Below are positions 52,894-64,000 of a stretch of 64,000 bases of DNA, piece by piece. This DNA comes from Xenopus tropicalis. Lineage: Eukaryota > Chordata > Amphibia > Anura > Pipidae. Under the pieces are notes generated by a model. The model saw only the letters and a list, made by a program, of their open reading frames with translations, searched no databases and had not been told where the DNA came from. The translations under genes were made by a program, and so were the position numbers. Each line of letters opens with the position of its first letter. Within the stretch, counting starts at the first letter, position 1. The stretch is from NCBI RefSeq assembly GCF_000004195.4, contig NC_030679.2, positions 32,849,712 to 32,913,711 of the forward strand. The letters are read 5' to 3'.

Positions 52894-53169
52894 AGGAAAA
52901 GTAACACTAAAAAATTTTAAGTAAAAAATCTATTCTACCCTGCCCAATAATTGCCCTTACTGCAAACCATTAATTATTTTGAATGCTTTAGTGGATGCTT
53001 CCCTTGCATCGCCGTATCGCCTTTTTTCAAATGACCGGAAACCAAGTTTTAACAGGTATTTTCTAATAAAGCATTCAAAATAATAAATGGTTTGCAGGAT
53101 AGGGCAATTATTGAGGCAGGGTAGAATAGATTTTTTACTTAAAAATTTTTAGCGTTACTTTTCCTTTAA
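52894..53169. mobile_element. Palindromic T2-type MITE
   Basis: AAGGAAAAGTAACACTAAAA at the left and TTTTTAGCGTTACTTTTCCT at the right, followed by TTAA. Inner arms TCTATTCTACCCTGCC / GGCAGGGTAGAATAGA. Confidence 0.8.
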
Positions 53170-55529
53170 TCTTTTTCTAAACAAAAGACCTTGCTGTCTA
53201 TATCTACCTTGCCAAAATAACAGGACTTCCTGTTCCTCCTTCAGATATGCTACCTTTCAAGAAACTTTATTAGTCACACGCAATAAGACACCACAATGAA
53301 AAACCATAGGAAGAAACAAAACAGCACGTTTGATTTAGCACTACTCCTTTACACTGTGGAGCCACTAGATAGCCATAACACACATACAGTCATATATAAA
53401 ACCTGGCATAACCCACACATAGAAGATACAAATATATGCTTATCCTCTATTTACAAAGAGACTCACAACCAGCCATATTCACCATATTTTCTTGGAGTTC
53501 TGAACTCCAGTTTGAATATGCACTGTATTATCCCACCCTGAATAGCTAATCTACACTACATAACTTAAAGGCACAACAACTTAAAAAAAAAAAGGGTTTG
53601 TATTCCATTAAACATAATGTAGTGGGACCCTACACTGGTAAAAGCTGTGTGTTTGATTCAGAAACACTACTACCATATAAATAAGCTGCTGTCTGTTGAT
53701 CCAGACAGCCTGGTTTTCGTAAGGGCTGTCTGGGTCAAAATAGCACAGTATTCCAAATAAGTAAATCTAAACAGGACTCTCCTTATATGACATAACAATT
53801 AGCCAATTATTATTAACATTTATTTATAAAGCGCCAACATATTCCGCAGCACTGTATCAATCACAAATTGCCACATCATAATCCCACCCCAATGCCATTA
53901 ACTCACCACTAACCATCACCGCCCCATCCTCGAGGGATCACCAACCTGTCCTCCAACTTCCACATCCACCAGTAGAAGTTTTTATTCTCTTTTCCTGTTC
54001 CATTTTGTTCTCTTTTCCTGGGCTGGGGACTTTTATTTTACCCAGGGGGCGGGATTGCCTTGGCCACCTAAGGGTGTTACAGGGGGCTGAAATGCTTTTT
54101 TGCAATTTAACCTCTGTAACAAATGAATAAATATATAAATACCTGAAAAAAAGACATATTTGGCTAATGTCAGAATTTCTCTTCGTGCATTTGTCTACTG
54201 GTCTGTGACTTTATGTCTTTTAGGATTTATAGAGAAAGCTATTGCACAAGATTTTCTCCACATTTTTGTTTTGTTTCACAATGTTATTTCTGTTGTGCAT
54301 TTTCATAGATATAGAAGAACATTTTTCTTAAAAGTTAATGATAGTAATGAAAACCTTGCTGATAATGTTAAGAAATGTATATAACATATAACAAAAGGAC
54401 ACCCTGTAGGTGAAATTGTTTAGTATTACTTATATTATTATCCAATGGCATTTTTTAGACATTATTGTAAAATTTGGGTGGGAGCTATGGACATTACCCG
54501 AATCCTGAAAACTATAATTATTTTACATTCTGAAAAGATTTATATAAAAAGATATATATAATATTTATATACAGAGAGGTTGTTGCAACTTGTTTTTAGG
54601 GCCTCTCCCGTTTTACAGGATCTCGTTAAATTAGATAATATAAGGCATTTAATTAGATAATATATGGCATTAAATTAGATAATATATGGCAGACAGCTAT
54701 GGATATAACAGTTATATACAAAGGTGACTGCATATATATTTTGGGACACTCAAGGAGATGAAAAGAGATAAATGAATGTAAAACAAGTGGTGTATAATGG
54801 CCTGCTACACAGTTCTATCTGTCATCATATGGTTTTTAGGAAAGGTATTCCAATAGGGCACCTTTTGCATTTACTGCTTATTTCCTCATGCTGGGATGTA
54901 GTCAAAGCATAAGCTATGAAATGATTGGTAGGATTTCGTAAATAAGGCTATAAAATGAATACCTAGGAAAGCTTATGAGAAAGCCAAAGAAAGTATTAAC
55001 AAACAGTTACTGAGAGTGAATAAAAGGAGAAAGTTAAAAACATATGGGAAAACAGAAGAGACAGATTATTTTGTGACAGATTTTAATCAAGAGGCATATT
55101 TGGAAGTATGAGAATGCTTATATTAAAAACTTGGACACAGAAGACTATAAAGTTGTGCAGTTCTAAATAATTATCCGGAGCATTATACATTATGGGTAAT
55201 TTAGGATATAATTTTTTTCATCTGTCCTTCTTGCATATTGGTATTTATATAGGATATATACTGTATTATACTTGCTATACTGGATATACTGTGCATTTAT
55301 GTTATTAACTGTTTCTAATGTATTTACAGAAAAGGGTGAGGTATTCAACCCATCATACATGTTTTAGTCAAAACCATATAAGTCCATCCTTTTAATTGTG
55401 GCCACCTTGTCTACTCTTGCCTATGCATTACCATTTTTTAAGTGTGTGAACCAAACTCTACTACTCCTGTCTTATTCTATGTTGACAGACCTACTTGTAA
55501 CCTATTTTTGATAGTCCGGTCTTATAATG
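53170..55529. other. Intergenic DNA with minor repeats
   Basis: 53600-53720 matches part of the repeat at 6770. 53818-53862 is a common repeat (AAAGCGCCAACATATTCCGC). A 26-bp triplicate (TTAGATAATATATGGCA) is at 54630-54690. 54950-55110 might be a retroelement coding remnant, unproven. Confidence 0.4.
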
Positions 55530-55600
55530 TACAGATATAGGACTCATTATCCAGAATGCTCTGGATAATGGGTTTCCAGATAAGGGGTCTGTTACCTGTA
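55530..55600. repeat. Minimal TACAGGTATGGG MITE
   Basis: TACAGATATAGGACTCATTA directly joined to GTTTCCAGATAAGGGGTCTG and TACCTGTA: both ends with the centre deleted, 71 bp. Confidence 0.75.
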
Positions 55601-55819
55601 CTATAAACTGTTGCATAAGTGCTGGGAAAATACTCTATTCTTGCACAATAAAAAATCATGCCCAGTACTCTGGTGTGCTATCTTAGTTTCATAAAGCATA
55701 CAACAAGGGCATTCAGAATTTAGGCACAGAACATACTAGAGGGTGGAAAAGGTCTGTCTAAAACTCTAAATTTAATAAGAAACCCAAGAGAGCCCATTAA
55801 TTAAACCACAAATTTTGGG

Positions 55820-56215
55820 TGTTTAAAATCTCGATTGGAAAGAAATTGAAGTAACCACGTTAATATCAGATTTTCGAAAATGTCCCGAAAATTATTTTCT
55901 CAGTCGTAGGAAAATATCGTGGTTGTGTTCCGAAAGTCACAAAATTTTCGGATCGGAACATTCGTAAATGGCGCAAAAACCTTTCTGGCTTTGAAACCTT
56001 CAATGCATGATTTTGGAAGCCTTCCATAGGACTCAGTGGCACTCTACAGATTCAACCTGGCCAAATAATAGTCACGGTACCAAAGCTTGAATGAATTCCG
56101 AAATGGTTGTAGTCGTTGCGAAAAATACGGCTTTAACGAAGTTAACGAAAACCCGAAAAAGTCCTGGAATTTTAACGAAATTATTGTGGACATAACGAAA
56201 AGTTCTATAAATAAG
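55820..56215. repeat. Degraded repeat rich in CGAAAA/TTTTCG
   Basis: Runs such as TCAGATTTTCGAAAATGTCC and ACGAAAACCCGAAAAAGTCC point to a Xenopus MITE family; borders not resolved. Confidence 0.45.
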
Positions 56216-58394
56216 AAAAAAATACAATCCTTTTTTGTACAATATGCAATTGGGTAATCCTAAACAGAAAATGTATATTTTATGTACTAAGGGCTGCCTC
56301 CTGAGATCATACGGTTCATGGGGCACACAAACCAACCAGGGGCAACCAAATGTTCGGTCACTTCAGCCAATGAATGGAAAAATTTTGTCTTTTACTCCCA
56401 ATTCTTCCTGTTACAATTAGAGTTGCATTATTTCCTGTCATGTGATCTCTGAGGGAGCACCCAACCCATCACAACATGGCGGCTCAAGGTAAAACACGTA
56501 GAAGGGCAATATTTATTCATATATATTCCATTTTTCATATTCCATTTTTGATGATATTAAGTTAAATGTCTCCATTTGTGCTAACTGCAATCCCCTTACT
56601 GCTTGGCAGTGCTGCCTCACTATTTTCATCCCATTTCAAATGCATATGCAATAAGCATAATACGTTGATTTTGTTATCATTTGTAAAAATATTAATGGTT
56701 CGTGGTTTGGTGGAATGCTTTCAGACAGCATTCGAAATTGCACAAAATAAAAACCTGTCTTGTCCAAATGGACCCCTATTTGGGGCAATAAGATTCATTT
56801 AAAGATTAATCAAATAAGATTAGTTTAAATACTTTGTCTTTATCATTTCTTGGGTTTGTGGCCATTTCCATTTTGTAACGACAAAAAGGGGAACAAAGGT
56901 TTTTTTTTTTTTTTGTCTCGCAATTTCCCCTTGGAATGAAAATGAAAAGGGAATAAGCACAGCTTGGCAAAGACTGAACTGGTTCATTATCCAACTGTAA
57001 ACCTGGAGCTAGTTAAGATTGCTGTATAAAATAAAAAATCCAGGTTCTTCCGCATTAGGGTGATAGCCTACTTGATTGCCCTAATAGTTTTAAAATCAAA
57101 ATAAGCTTATAGATCCATGAAACATCTTTAAACCAGATGTGTCATTTAAGCAACATGATTTTGAGAAATAAGGAGGGACAGGAAATTTAGTTTCCCACAG
57201 AACCCATATTTTACAATATAGAACAAACAGAAATGGAGAAAACATCTAAGCATTTTCTACTCAGCACAAGTCTCCCTGTATTACTGTTGCGGGACGTTAC
57301 ATACTTATCCCTTACTATGCCTTTACTTGGTTATATGATTATTGAACACAGGAAGCCATGAAAAGTGCACAGTCCCAAAAGTCATTTCTTATATTACATA
57401 AACATCAAACTGAGAAATCCTGTTACAAAGCTCATTCCTAACCCTATAATTTTGTGTGTTCCATTAGGAGCACAGATTTTATAAAAACACTGGTACTTCA
57501 CATAGCTGTTTCCAAGTAGAGGGTAAATTAGAGCTTTGTTACACAACCATGTATTTTGTGTGCCAGAGCTAATAAGTAAACTACAGTATATGCAGACATG
57601 CCAACTCAAACAGATCCTTTGAGAGTTACCATATTTTGCTCTTTTCCCCAGTCACCCACTGTAACAGTTGTAAACTTGCAGGATCCACGACAGATACTTT
57701 CTTCACTTTAAGGCAGCTTATTTAACACAGGGGTGACCAATACAGCCTTTGACAAGTTCCATTGCTAAACTGGGTCCCTTGGGGACTACCGGTGTTTAGG
57801 GTCACAATACTTTGGGAGAATTTCTCAGCCTCCTGGCTTTCCTCTCAGTTCCTCTGACACTAAGTCGCTATATCAAGGGCTCCCTCTGCTCCTTGCACTG
57901 GCAGGCAGCACCCCAGACCCCCTGGGGGTTCCAAACACAGACAGGTATCCTTTCTGCTCTGTGCCCTGCTCTGAGAGACTGACACATATTTTCCATACAA
58001 TTAAATACCACCTTTCCATAGGACAGCCTTCCTGTGGAAAGTCAGCTCCAATATGTGAGCTGGACTAGTGGAATGGTCTGCCTAGTCTGCCTTTTCCTTT
58101 CAGGACACTATAGGTTCCCAGACCAGACTGCAAAGTCCTTTAAACAGAGAAAGCGTTCTCTGCTTAGTAACATCTCCTTTAAAGCTTATATCTCCCACTG
58201 GAGAACTCACATTTTTACTTATTTCTTTGGTCACTGTACCAAACAGTCCAGTCATTCACTTCCTGTAATTTGCACCCAGAGCTAACCGCTTCCATTGGAA
58301 AGCATAAAAAAACACACAAGTACTGTATATTCAAAAACTGTCTGTGTCCTGCAGAGTAGGGAGTGCATTCATGGGGTGTACTTATGGTGTAATG
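56216..58394. other. Intergenic DNA, no gene seen
   Basis: No coding signal or bordered repeat. Short open frames lack similarity. Confidence 0.45.
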
Positions 58395-58609
58395 CAGGGG
58401 TGGGCAAACTACGGCCCGCGGGCCATGTCCGGTCCGCTGGTCTTTTTAATCCAGCCCACCGAGTATTGGTGGGTCTCGCTTTGTCCCAACTCCACAAGGC
58501 TCATCACGCGAGACTTGATGTCAAGACTGCATGTAAGCGCTGGCCCGGCCCGTCTGTCAAATTTTAAAAGTCAATGTGGCCCCTGAGCCTAAAAGTTTGC
58601 CCACCTCTG
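58395..58609. mobile_element. hAT MITE, 8-bp TSD GTGTAATG
   Basis: Termini CAGGGGTGGGCAAACT and AGTTTGCCCACCTCTG, exact GTGTAATG duplication at 58387-58394 and 58610-58617; 215 bp, GC-rich interior (CGGCCCGCGGGCC). Charlie-like ends. Confidence 0.92.
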
Positions 58610-58626
58610 GTGTAATGGGTGAAGTC

Positions 58627-59560
58627 AGGGTATGATCAAGATGCACCAATATGTTGCATCACCTCTTCTTTTACCAACACTCTGTAACCATTTGGGAACT
58701 AAGGAGAGCAATTGATGTAGTTTTGAAAGTGAAATGTTGTCCCATTCTTGCTTGATGCAGGATTTCAGCTACTTAACACTTTGGGTTCTCTTTTGTCTAT
58801 TTTTTTTTGTTTTATAATGCACCAGTGGGTGACAGGTCTGGGCTGCAGGCCAATTTAGCAGCCAGACTCTTATTACAGAGCCATTCTGGTGCAATACGTG
58901 CAGAATATGGTTTGGCATAGTCATGCTGAAATAAACAAGGCCTTTCCTGTTCCTATGTTGCGCCCAAACCTGTACAAGCAGGATAATAATCCAGATGGTC
59001 CTTCTTCTTTCCTGAAGATTTCCAAAACAGTTTCCAATTTTAATTTGTCAGAGCAGAGGACAGTGTTCCACTTCACCAAAGTCAATGTTGAATACGCTTA
59101 GAACCAGAGAAGGCGCCAGTGTTTCCGGATCATTTTAAAATGTTGTTTTTTCTTTGCATTGTAGAGTTGTAACTTACACTTGAGGCAATAGTTTTCAGAA
59201 ATATTCCTGAGCCCATGCAGTGATCTCTACTACAGAATTATCTTTTTAATGCAGTGCCTGAAGATCACAGCCATCTTATACTGGCTTTCAGCTTTGTCCT
59301 TTCCGTATAGAGATTTTTCTGCATTCTCTGAATCGTTTAATAATATTATATACTGTAGATAATGAAATCCATAAAATTCTTTGCAATTTTACATTGAGGA
59401 AAGTTATTTTTAAAGGGTGGGGGTACTCCTCCCTATCTTCTGAGACACCCAGCCTCTCTGGGATGCTCTTTTTAGTATTACACAACTTTCTGTTGCCCCA
59501 TCCCAACTTTTTGGAAACATGTTGCTGACATCATATTCAAAATGAGCATATATTTTTAGA
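58627..59560 (-). pseudogene. Decayed Tc1/IS630-type DNA transposon
   Basis: The minus strand holds scattered transposase pieces: a helix-turn-helix (LSTVYNIIKRFRECRKIS, in the frame 59506-59288) and further on QHDYAKPYSARI and ACSPDLSP, the D and DLxP catalytic neighbourhoods, separated by many stops and shifts. The layout matches a transposon family I recall from fish genomes. No clean termini found. Ancient compared with the copy at 24186. Confidence 0.7.
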
Positions 59561-59587
59561 AACAATAAAATGTCTACTAGTTTCTAC

Positions 59588-60201
59588 TAGTGATGGGCGA
59601 AATGTTTCGGCAGGCATGGATTTGCTGCGAATTTCTGCGTTTCGCCATTGGCGGATTGTTTAGTGAAATGGATTTGCAGCGTGTCCAAAAATTGTTGCAA
59701 GAGTAGTCACGCATCCAAAAATTGTCGCAAGTATAGTCGCGGGCGTCAAAAGAATAGTCGCACGTCCATATTGTTGCAAGAATAGTCGCAGGCGTCAAAA
59801 GAATAGTCGCACGTCCAAATTGTCACAAGAATAGTCGCAAGAATAGTCGCAGGCGTCAAAAGAATAGTCGCACGTCCAAATTGTCACAAGAATAGTCGCA
59901 GGCGTCAAAAGAATAGTCGCTCGTCCAAATTGTCGCAATAGTTGCAAGCGTCAAAAGAATAGTCGCACGTCCAAATTGTCGCAAAAATAGTCGCAGGCAT
60001 AAAAAGAATAGTCACACGTCCAAATTGCAAGAATAGTTGCAGGCATCAAAAATAGTCGCACGTCCAAATTGTCGCAAGAATAGTTGCAAGATTAGTCGCA
60101 GGCGTCAAAAGAAAAGTCGCGTGTCAAAAGAAAAGTCGCGAGCGACAATTTTTTTTCCAAGCAACATTTTCGGCATTACGCAAATTTTTTGCTCATCACT
60201 A
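59588..60201. mobile_element. hAT-like MITE with internal minisatellite, TSD GTTTCTAC
   Basis: Termini TAGTGATGGGC and GCTCATCACTA, exact 8-bp GTTTCTAC duplication at 59580-59587 and 60202-60209. The interior holds a minisatellite (about 59690-60150). Confidence 0.88.
59690..60150. repeat. ~49-bp minisatellite (GAATAGTCGCAGGCGTCAAA type)
   Basis: About nine imperfect tandem copies alternating GTCGCAGGCGTCAAAAGAAT and AGTCGCACGTCCAAATTGTC, with varying unit length. It lies wholly inside the hAT-like MITE. Confidence 0.9.
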
Positions 60202-60251
60202 GTTTCTACAGCTGATATGTTGTCTTTGTACTATTTGCAATTAAACACATT

Positions 60252-60739
60252 GGGGCTGATTTACTAACCCACGAATCCGACCCGAATTGGAAAAGTTCCG
60301 ACTTGAAAACTAACATTTTGCGACTTTTTCGTATGTTTTGCGATTTTTTCGTATTCTTTACGAATTTTTCGTTACCAATACGATTTTTGCGTAAAAACGC
60401 GAGTTTTTCGTATCCATTACGAAAGTTGCGTAAAAAGTTGCGCATTTTTCGTAGCGTTAAAACTTACGCGAAAAGTTGCGCATTTTTCGTAGCGCTACGA
60501 AAAATGCGCAACTTTTCGCGTAAGTTTTAACGCTACGAAAAATGCGCAACTTTTTACGCAACTTTCGTAATGGATACGAAAACTCGCGTTTTTACGCAAA
60601 AATCGTATTGGTAACGAAAAATTCGTAAAGAATCCGAAAAAATCGCAAAACATACGAAAAAATCGCAAAATACCGATCATTACGAAAAAAACGCAATCGG
60701 ACTCCATTCGACCCGTTCGTGGGTAAGTAAATCAGCCCC
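60252..60739. mobile_element. ~490-bp near-perfect palindromic MITE
   Basis: Arms start GGGGCTGATTTACTAACCCA and end with its complement (GTAAATCAGCCCC). The centre is GTAGCGCTAC at about 60490-60499 with almost no spacer. CATTG flanks both ends (60247-60251 region and 60739-60743), possibly the target duplication. It is rich in TTTTTCGTA and GCGTAAAA blocks. No coding potential; the opposite-strand open frames are mirror images. Confidence 0.88.
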
Positions 60740-62570
60740 ATTGTGTTTCACTAGCTTAGAGACCCAGGGTAGTGACAAATTCCTTGGTAGTCTACTTTGG
60801 AGAGCCCTTTATTCTGTGGCTGGAACCCCAGAGTGATGAGTACTTAAGTCTGTAGGAAAGAAGTTTTGTATAACAGTGTAACAGCTTGAAGATATTAACA
60901 TTTTGGCAGTTACAGTCAATAAATCGCTATCAGTTTGTTTAAGAACTACTAGTGCCCATTTATTGTGTGACTGAAGCTATGTATAATCTCCTTATACTGC
61001 AATTGCCCAGTTGAGACTAAAAGCACCATGTTTGACCAGTGTATGCCAAGAGTGTGGCCAAATTAGTGTTATGCTTCTATTTGCTTCCCTGGACCACTTC
61101 CCACAACAAGCTACCTGATGTTGTATCATTGGAGCGTTTTCAGTTTAATGCACTTTCTAAACCTGTGTGTTTACCAACCAGACTTTTATTTTACAGTAAC
61201 TGCAAATTCAGAACAGAGCTAAAATTCCATAGAGCATTCCAGTTCTGTCAGCCTGTATAAACGTTGGGTACTATTTATCTGCAAACATAAAAGAAACATT
61301 ATAGGTAGGGCTATCATGTGACATGCTTAATAAGGAAATTAATGGGCAGTTGACCACCCTGCAAATGTAACTCTGATGTGTAGATAAGTTATAAGCAGCA
61401 GTAAGGAAATAGCAAAAGCTAAAAAACAGCCTACATTCCAGGCCTATTAATGCATATTTGAACTAATGAATCCAACATGTTAACTGCAATGTTTTGCAAA
61501 TGTAGAGCACGATATTGGTTTGCTTAATTCATGTAGGAATGAGGGTTTATGTTCTATTATTCAAGTAAATTCTAGAAACACCAAATCATTTGAATACTTT
61601 AATATAATACTATATTTTAGTTTGGAATGGTTGATTCGCTTACACTAGATATGTGAAGTACAGTAGAGGCAAAGTTCCCGATTGATTTAAAAAGTACAGT
61701 AACTTATTATTGGGTCAGATGGGTGAGGCATAGTTGATTTACTGGGGTCTTCACATTAGGGCTATAAGTGTGTGGGGCGTAAATAGGGATGGTGCAGTTT
61801 ATTTATACTCTTGACCTCAAATGACAGAGGTTTTAGGGTCAAAATATAATTGTCTTTGATTCGTCCACCAAACCTCCTCCACAAGGATGCAGAAGTGAGA
61901 ACCTTGGAACCCCAGTGAAGGGATTTATCTCAGTCAGGGGCAGGTGAATTATGGCATGATTCCCAAGTATAAAAGGGGTCTTGTGAACAGGATGGCTTGA
62001 TGTACAGAATTTGAACACAATTCGTTATGATTTTTATATAGAAAAAAGAACCACCCAAGTAATATCTACCGCAAATAGCATGCAAGTCACCAATACAGGC
62101 ACAAAATGAGTGCACACTTTGCTTGAAATAGGTGCAACTTGTGTCAAACACTTTCATAGAGAGGTTGGGGCATGTCTGGTTCCAATAAAGGCATTAAGGT
62201 TCGATTCACTAAGAGTAAGTTAGTTGGGTTCATAGATGCAACCTACTTGAGGTACAAAGGAATTACTGTCAGTTCCAGGCAAGCGATAATTTTAGGGTTC
62301 CCTTACATCTATGTGTGCAATTGATTAAAGCAGGCTATACAACACATGACGCAAGTTCTTAGGAGCAAGTACTTGTAAATAAATCCTATAATCTTCCATT
62401 CTTGTAATCCTGAAAGATAAAAATAATTCAGTATCAGTAGATACTTTGGTTGCCCATAAGTTGTGGGTGGAAAAGTGGATTTGGTTACAGCAGACTATAG
62501 GTAGAATGAAGAGTCAAAACCCTGGGATTTAGGTTTGACAGTCAACAAACTGTTTGAAGTATTCAGACAT
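60740..62570. other. Intergenic DNA, no gene seen
   Basis: AT-rich, no recognised features. Confidence 0.45.
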
Positions 62571-63045
62571 AGGGCCTGATTCACTAAAGTGTGATAAAAT
62601 GTGCGCTATAAATTTTACCACGTCTTAAATTTGGCGATTTTTCGCACGATTCATTATAAGCATACTTGCACTTTTTTATGCGCGATATTGCATGCGTTAT
62701 TTAACTCGCGAAGACTATTTCAATGCGGTATTTGCCGGTACATGCTCTAAATTACGCACGTGAATAGTCGCCGCATATGAGTGGTAGCATAGAAATAGGG
62801 CCTGATTCACTGAAGTGCGATAAAATGTGCGCTATTTTTAGCGTGCGCTATAAATTTTACCGCGTCTTAATTTTGGCGATTTTTCGCACGATTCACTATA
62901 AGCATACTTGCGCTTTTTTACGCGCGATATTGCATGCGTTATTTAACTCGCAAAGACTATTTCAATGCGGTATTTGCCGGTACATGCGCTAAATTACGCA
63001 CGCGAATAGTCGCCGCATATGAATGGTAGCATAGAAATAGTGTAT
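62571..63045. repeat. Two tandem copies of a ~226-bp MITE segment
   Basis: 62571-62796 and 62797-63045 both begin AGGGCCTGATTCACTRAAGT, differ at a few positions and share GGCGATTTTTCGCACGATTC. These are the left part of a Xenopus MITE whose inverted right end (ATAGTGAATC) appears at about 63836 onward. Confidence 0.8.
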
Positions 63046-63152
63046 AAGAATTGTCGCCACATATAAATGGTGTATATAAATATTAGCCACATATAAATGG
63101 TAGCATATAAATGGTATCATATAAATAGTAGATGCTTATAAATAGTAGCCAC

Positions 63153-63450
63153 TAGTGATGAGCAAATGTGTTCTGGTTATCTTTAGTGAAAAATTTGCAA
63201 ATCTTTCGAAAGATCCACGAAACGGCAAAAATGTTGTGCGGGCAAAAAAATTGTTGCCCGTGACTATTATTTTTTGACGCTTGTATAAATTTTTGGATGT
63301 GCGTTGAATTTTTGCGTGGTAAATTTTTTCATGCGTTTTGCCATTGGCGGATTGTTTTGCGAAACGCATGAAAAAATCCGCCACAAAAAAATTCAACGCA
63401 CGTCCAAAAATTTGCTGCGAATCCATGCCTGGCGAAACATTTCATCACCA
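63153..63450. mobile_element. TAGTGATGAGC-type hAT-like MITE
   Basis: Starts TAGTGATGAGCAAA and ends ACATTTCATCACCA. It shares CCATTGGCGGATTGTTT and GAATCCATGCCTG with the element at 59588. An inner inverted repeat of about 60 nt (GCGTTGAATTTTTGCGTGG versus its complement) is centred near 63355. No clear target duplication. Nested in the larger MITE. Confidence 0.7.
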
Positions 63451-63639
63451 AATGTCGCGCAAATGAACGCACGCCATGTTAGCCATACACGCCAACACTT
63501 GCGGAAAATTACTGTATTAAAAATGAACATTTCGCTGCAAACTGGCGGCTGCGTCACTCTAGGGGAAACACAGACTTCAATAAATAACACTGCAAAGTCC
63601 ATATTTTATTGCAAAAAACTCATTTACTGTACTTTTCTA

Positions 63640-64000
63640 TAATTATCGCCTGCCTGTAGTAGGTGTTAATTTTGAGTAAAATTGAGTAAAAAGACACATA
63701 CTTGAATAAATAACACTGTAAGTCCATATTTTATTGCAAAAAAATAATTTACTGTACTTTTCTATAATTTTTCGCCTGCCTGTAGTAGGAGTTAATTTTC
63801 GCATAGCCGAATGCGATAGTTAGCGCGCAAAAGTTATAGTGAATCATGCGATCGTATTCTTTTCAACGCGGAAATTAACGTATGCGGTAAAACTAGCGCG
63901 AGAAATACCACATGCGAAAATGGCGATTTATCGCAAGCGATAATACTATGGTGAATCGGGCGCAAATTATCGCGTCTTTTTTACCGCAAAAAAGCGTGCA
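63640..64000. repeat. Right part of a MITE, cut by the window edge
   Basis: Two copies of a block starting ATTATCGCCTGCCTGTAGTA / TTTTTCGCCTGCCTGTAGTA, then CGCG-rich sequence with ATAGTGAATCATGCG and GTGAATCGGGCGC, complementary to the segment at 62571. It continues past the window. Confidence 0.6.

Noticed and set aside
54160..54384. 74-codon frame beginning MANVRISLRA with a hydrophobic segment
   Set aside because: AT-rich, isolated, no promoter, splice or similarity support.
54950..55110. Retroelement coding remnant (KAYEKAKESI, KTEETDYFVTDFN)
   Set aside because: Vaguely like the region upstream of frog Penelope-like RT, but too short and broken to call without a database search.
59690..60150. 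CRISPR-like regular repeats
   Set aside because: Repeats are contiguous and variable without unique spacers, in a vertebrate genome and within a MITE.
60206..60707. Opposed 70-79 codon Phe/Arg-rich frames
   Set aside because: Mirror translations of the 490-bp palindrome.

Overview
This is vertebrate nuclear DNA, almost certainly from a clawed frog (Xenopus). The reasons are large introns with GT/AG boundaries, a coding gene that reads as amphibian Spindly, and a dense load of repeats typical of Xenopus: TTAA-flanked T2/Kolobok-type MITEs, many hAT MITEs with 8-bp target duplications, a CR1/L2-type LINE, Tc1 elements, and Penelope-like remnants with hammerhead ribozymes. No bacterial, organellar or viral genome features were seen.

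Two protein-coding host genes are supported, both on the minus strand. (1) spdl1 (Spindly, the kinetochore dynein/dynactin adaptor) spans about 29.94 kb down to about 4.33 kb. It has a GC-rich promoter and non-coding exon 1 near 29.87-29.94 kb, ten internal exons between 22.43 and 15.01 kb, and a terminal exon at 5162-5312. That last exon lies across a 9.7-kb intron and encodes the C-terminal farnesylation motif CPQQ. The 11 coding exons join in phase to 1836 nt, i.e. 611 residues plus stop. (2) A single-exon gene at 40499-42007 encodes a 502-residue INPP5E-like inositol polyphosphate 5-phosphatase. It has an unrelated N-terminus with several hydrophobic segments and lacks the C-terminal tail of INPP5E. 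It has its own TATA box, preceded by a duplicated block of RFX X-box and CRE-like sites, which suggests cilia- or spermatid-linked expression of an intronless retrogene-like paralogue.

The rest is mobile and repetitive DNA. 1-4.3 kb: MITEs, a 33-bp minisatellite, and a hAT element sitting at the end of a T2-type MITE. 5.3-15 kb (spdl1 intron 11): an uninterrupted 541-codon CR1/L2 reverse transcriptase. 22.4-29.9 kb (spdl1 intron 1): a Tc1 element with a broken transposase but 63-bp identical ends. 32.2-34.3 kb: an old CR1 copy carrying two nested DNA elements. 35.6-39.8 kb: a hAT element with a G-rich minisatellite, then a Penelope-like GIY-YIG remnant and tandem repeats with hammerhead ribozyme cores. 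42.5-45.3 kb: minisatellites, one split by a hAT element. 46-57 kb: mostly degraded repeats. 58.4-64 kb: hAT, a decayed Tc1/IS630-type transposon, a near-perfect 490-bp palindrome, and tandem MITE copies at the window edge.

The most unusual signals are the hammerhead ribozyme cores (39.4-39.8 kb) and, immediately beyond them, the membrane-anchored INPP5E-like gene with its X-box/CRE/TATA promoter.
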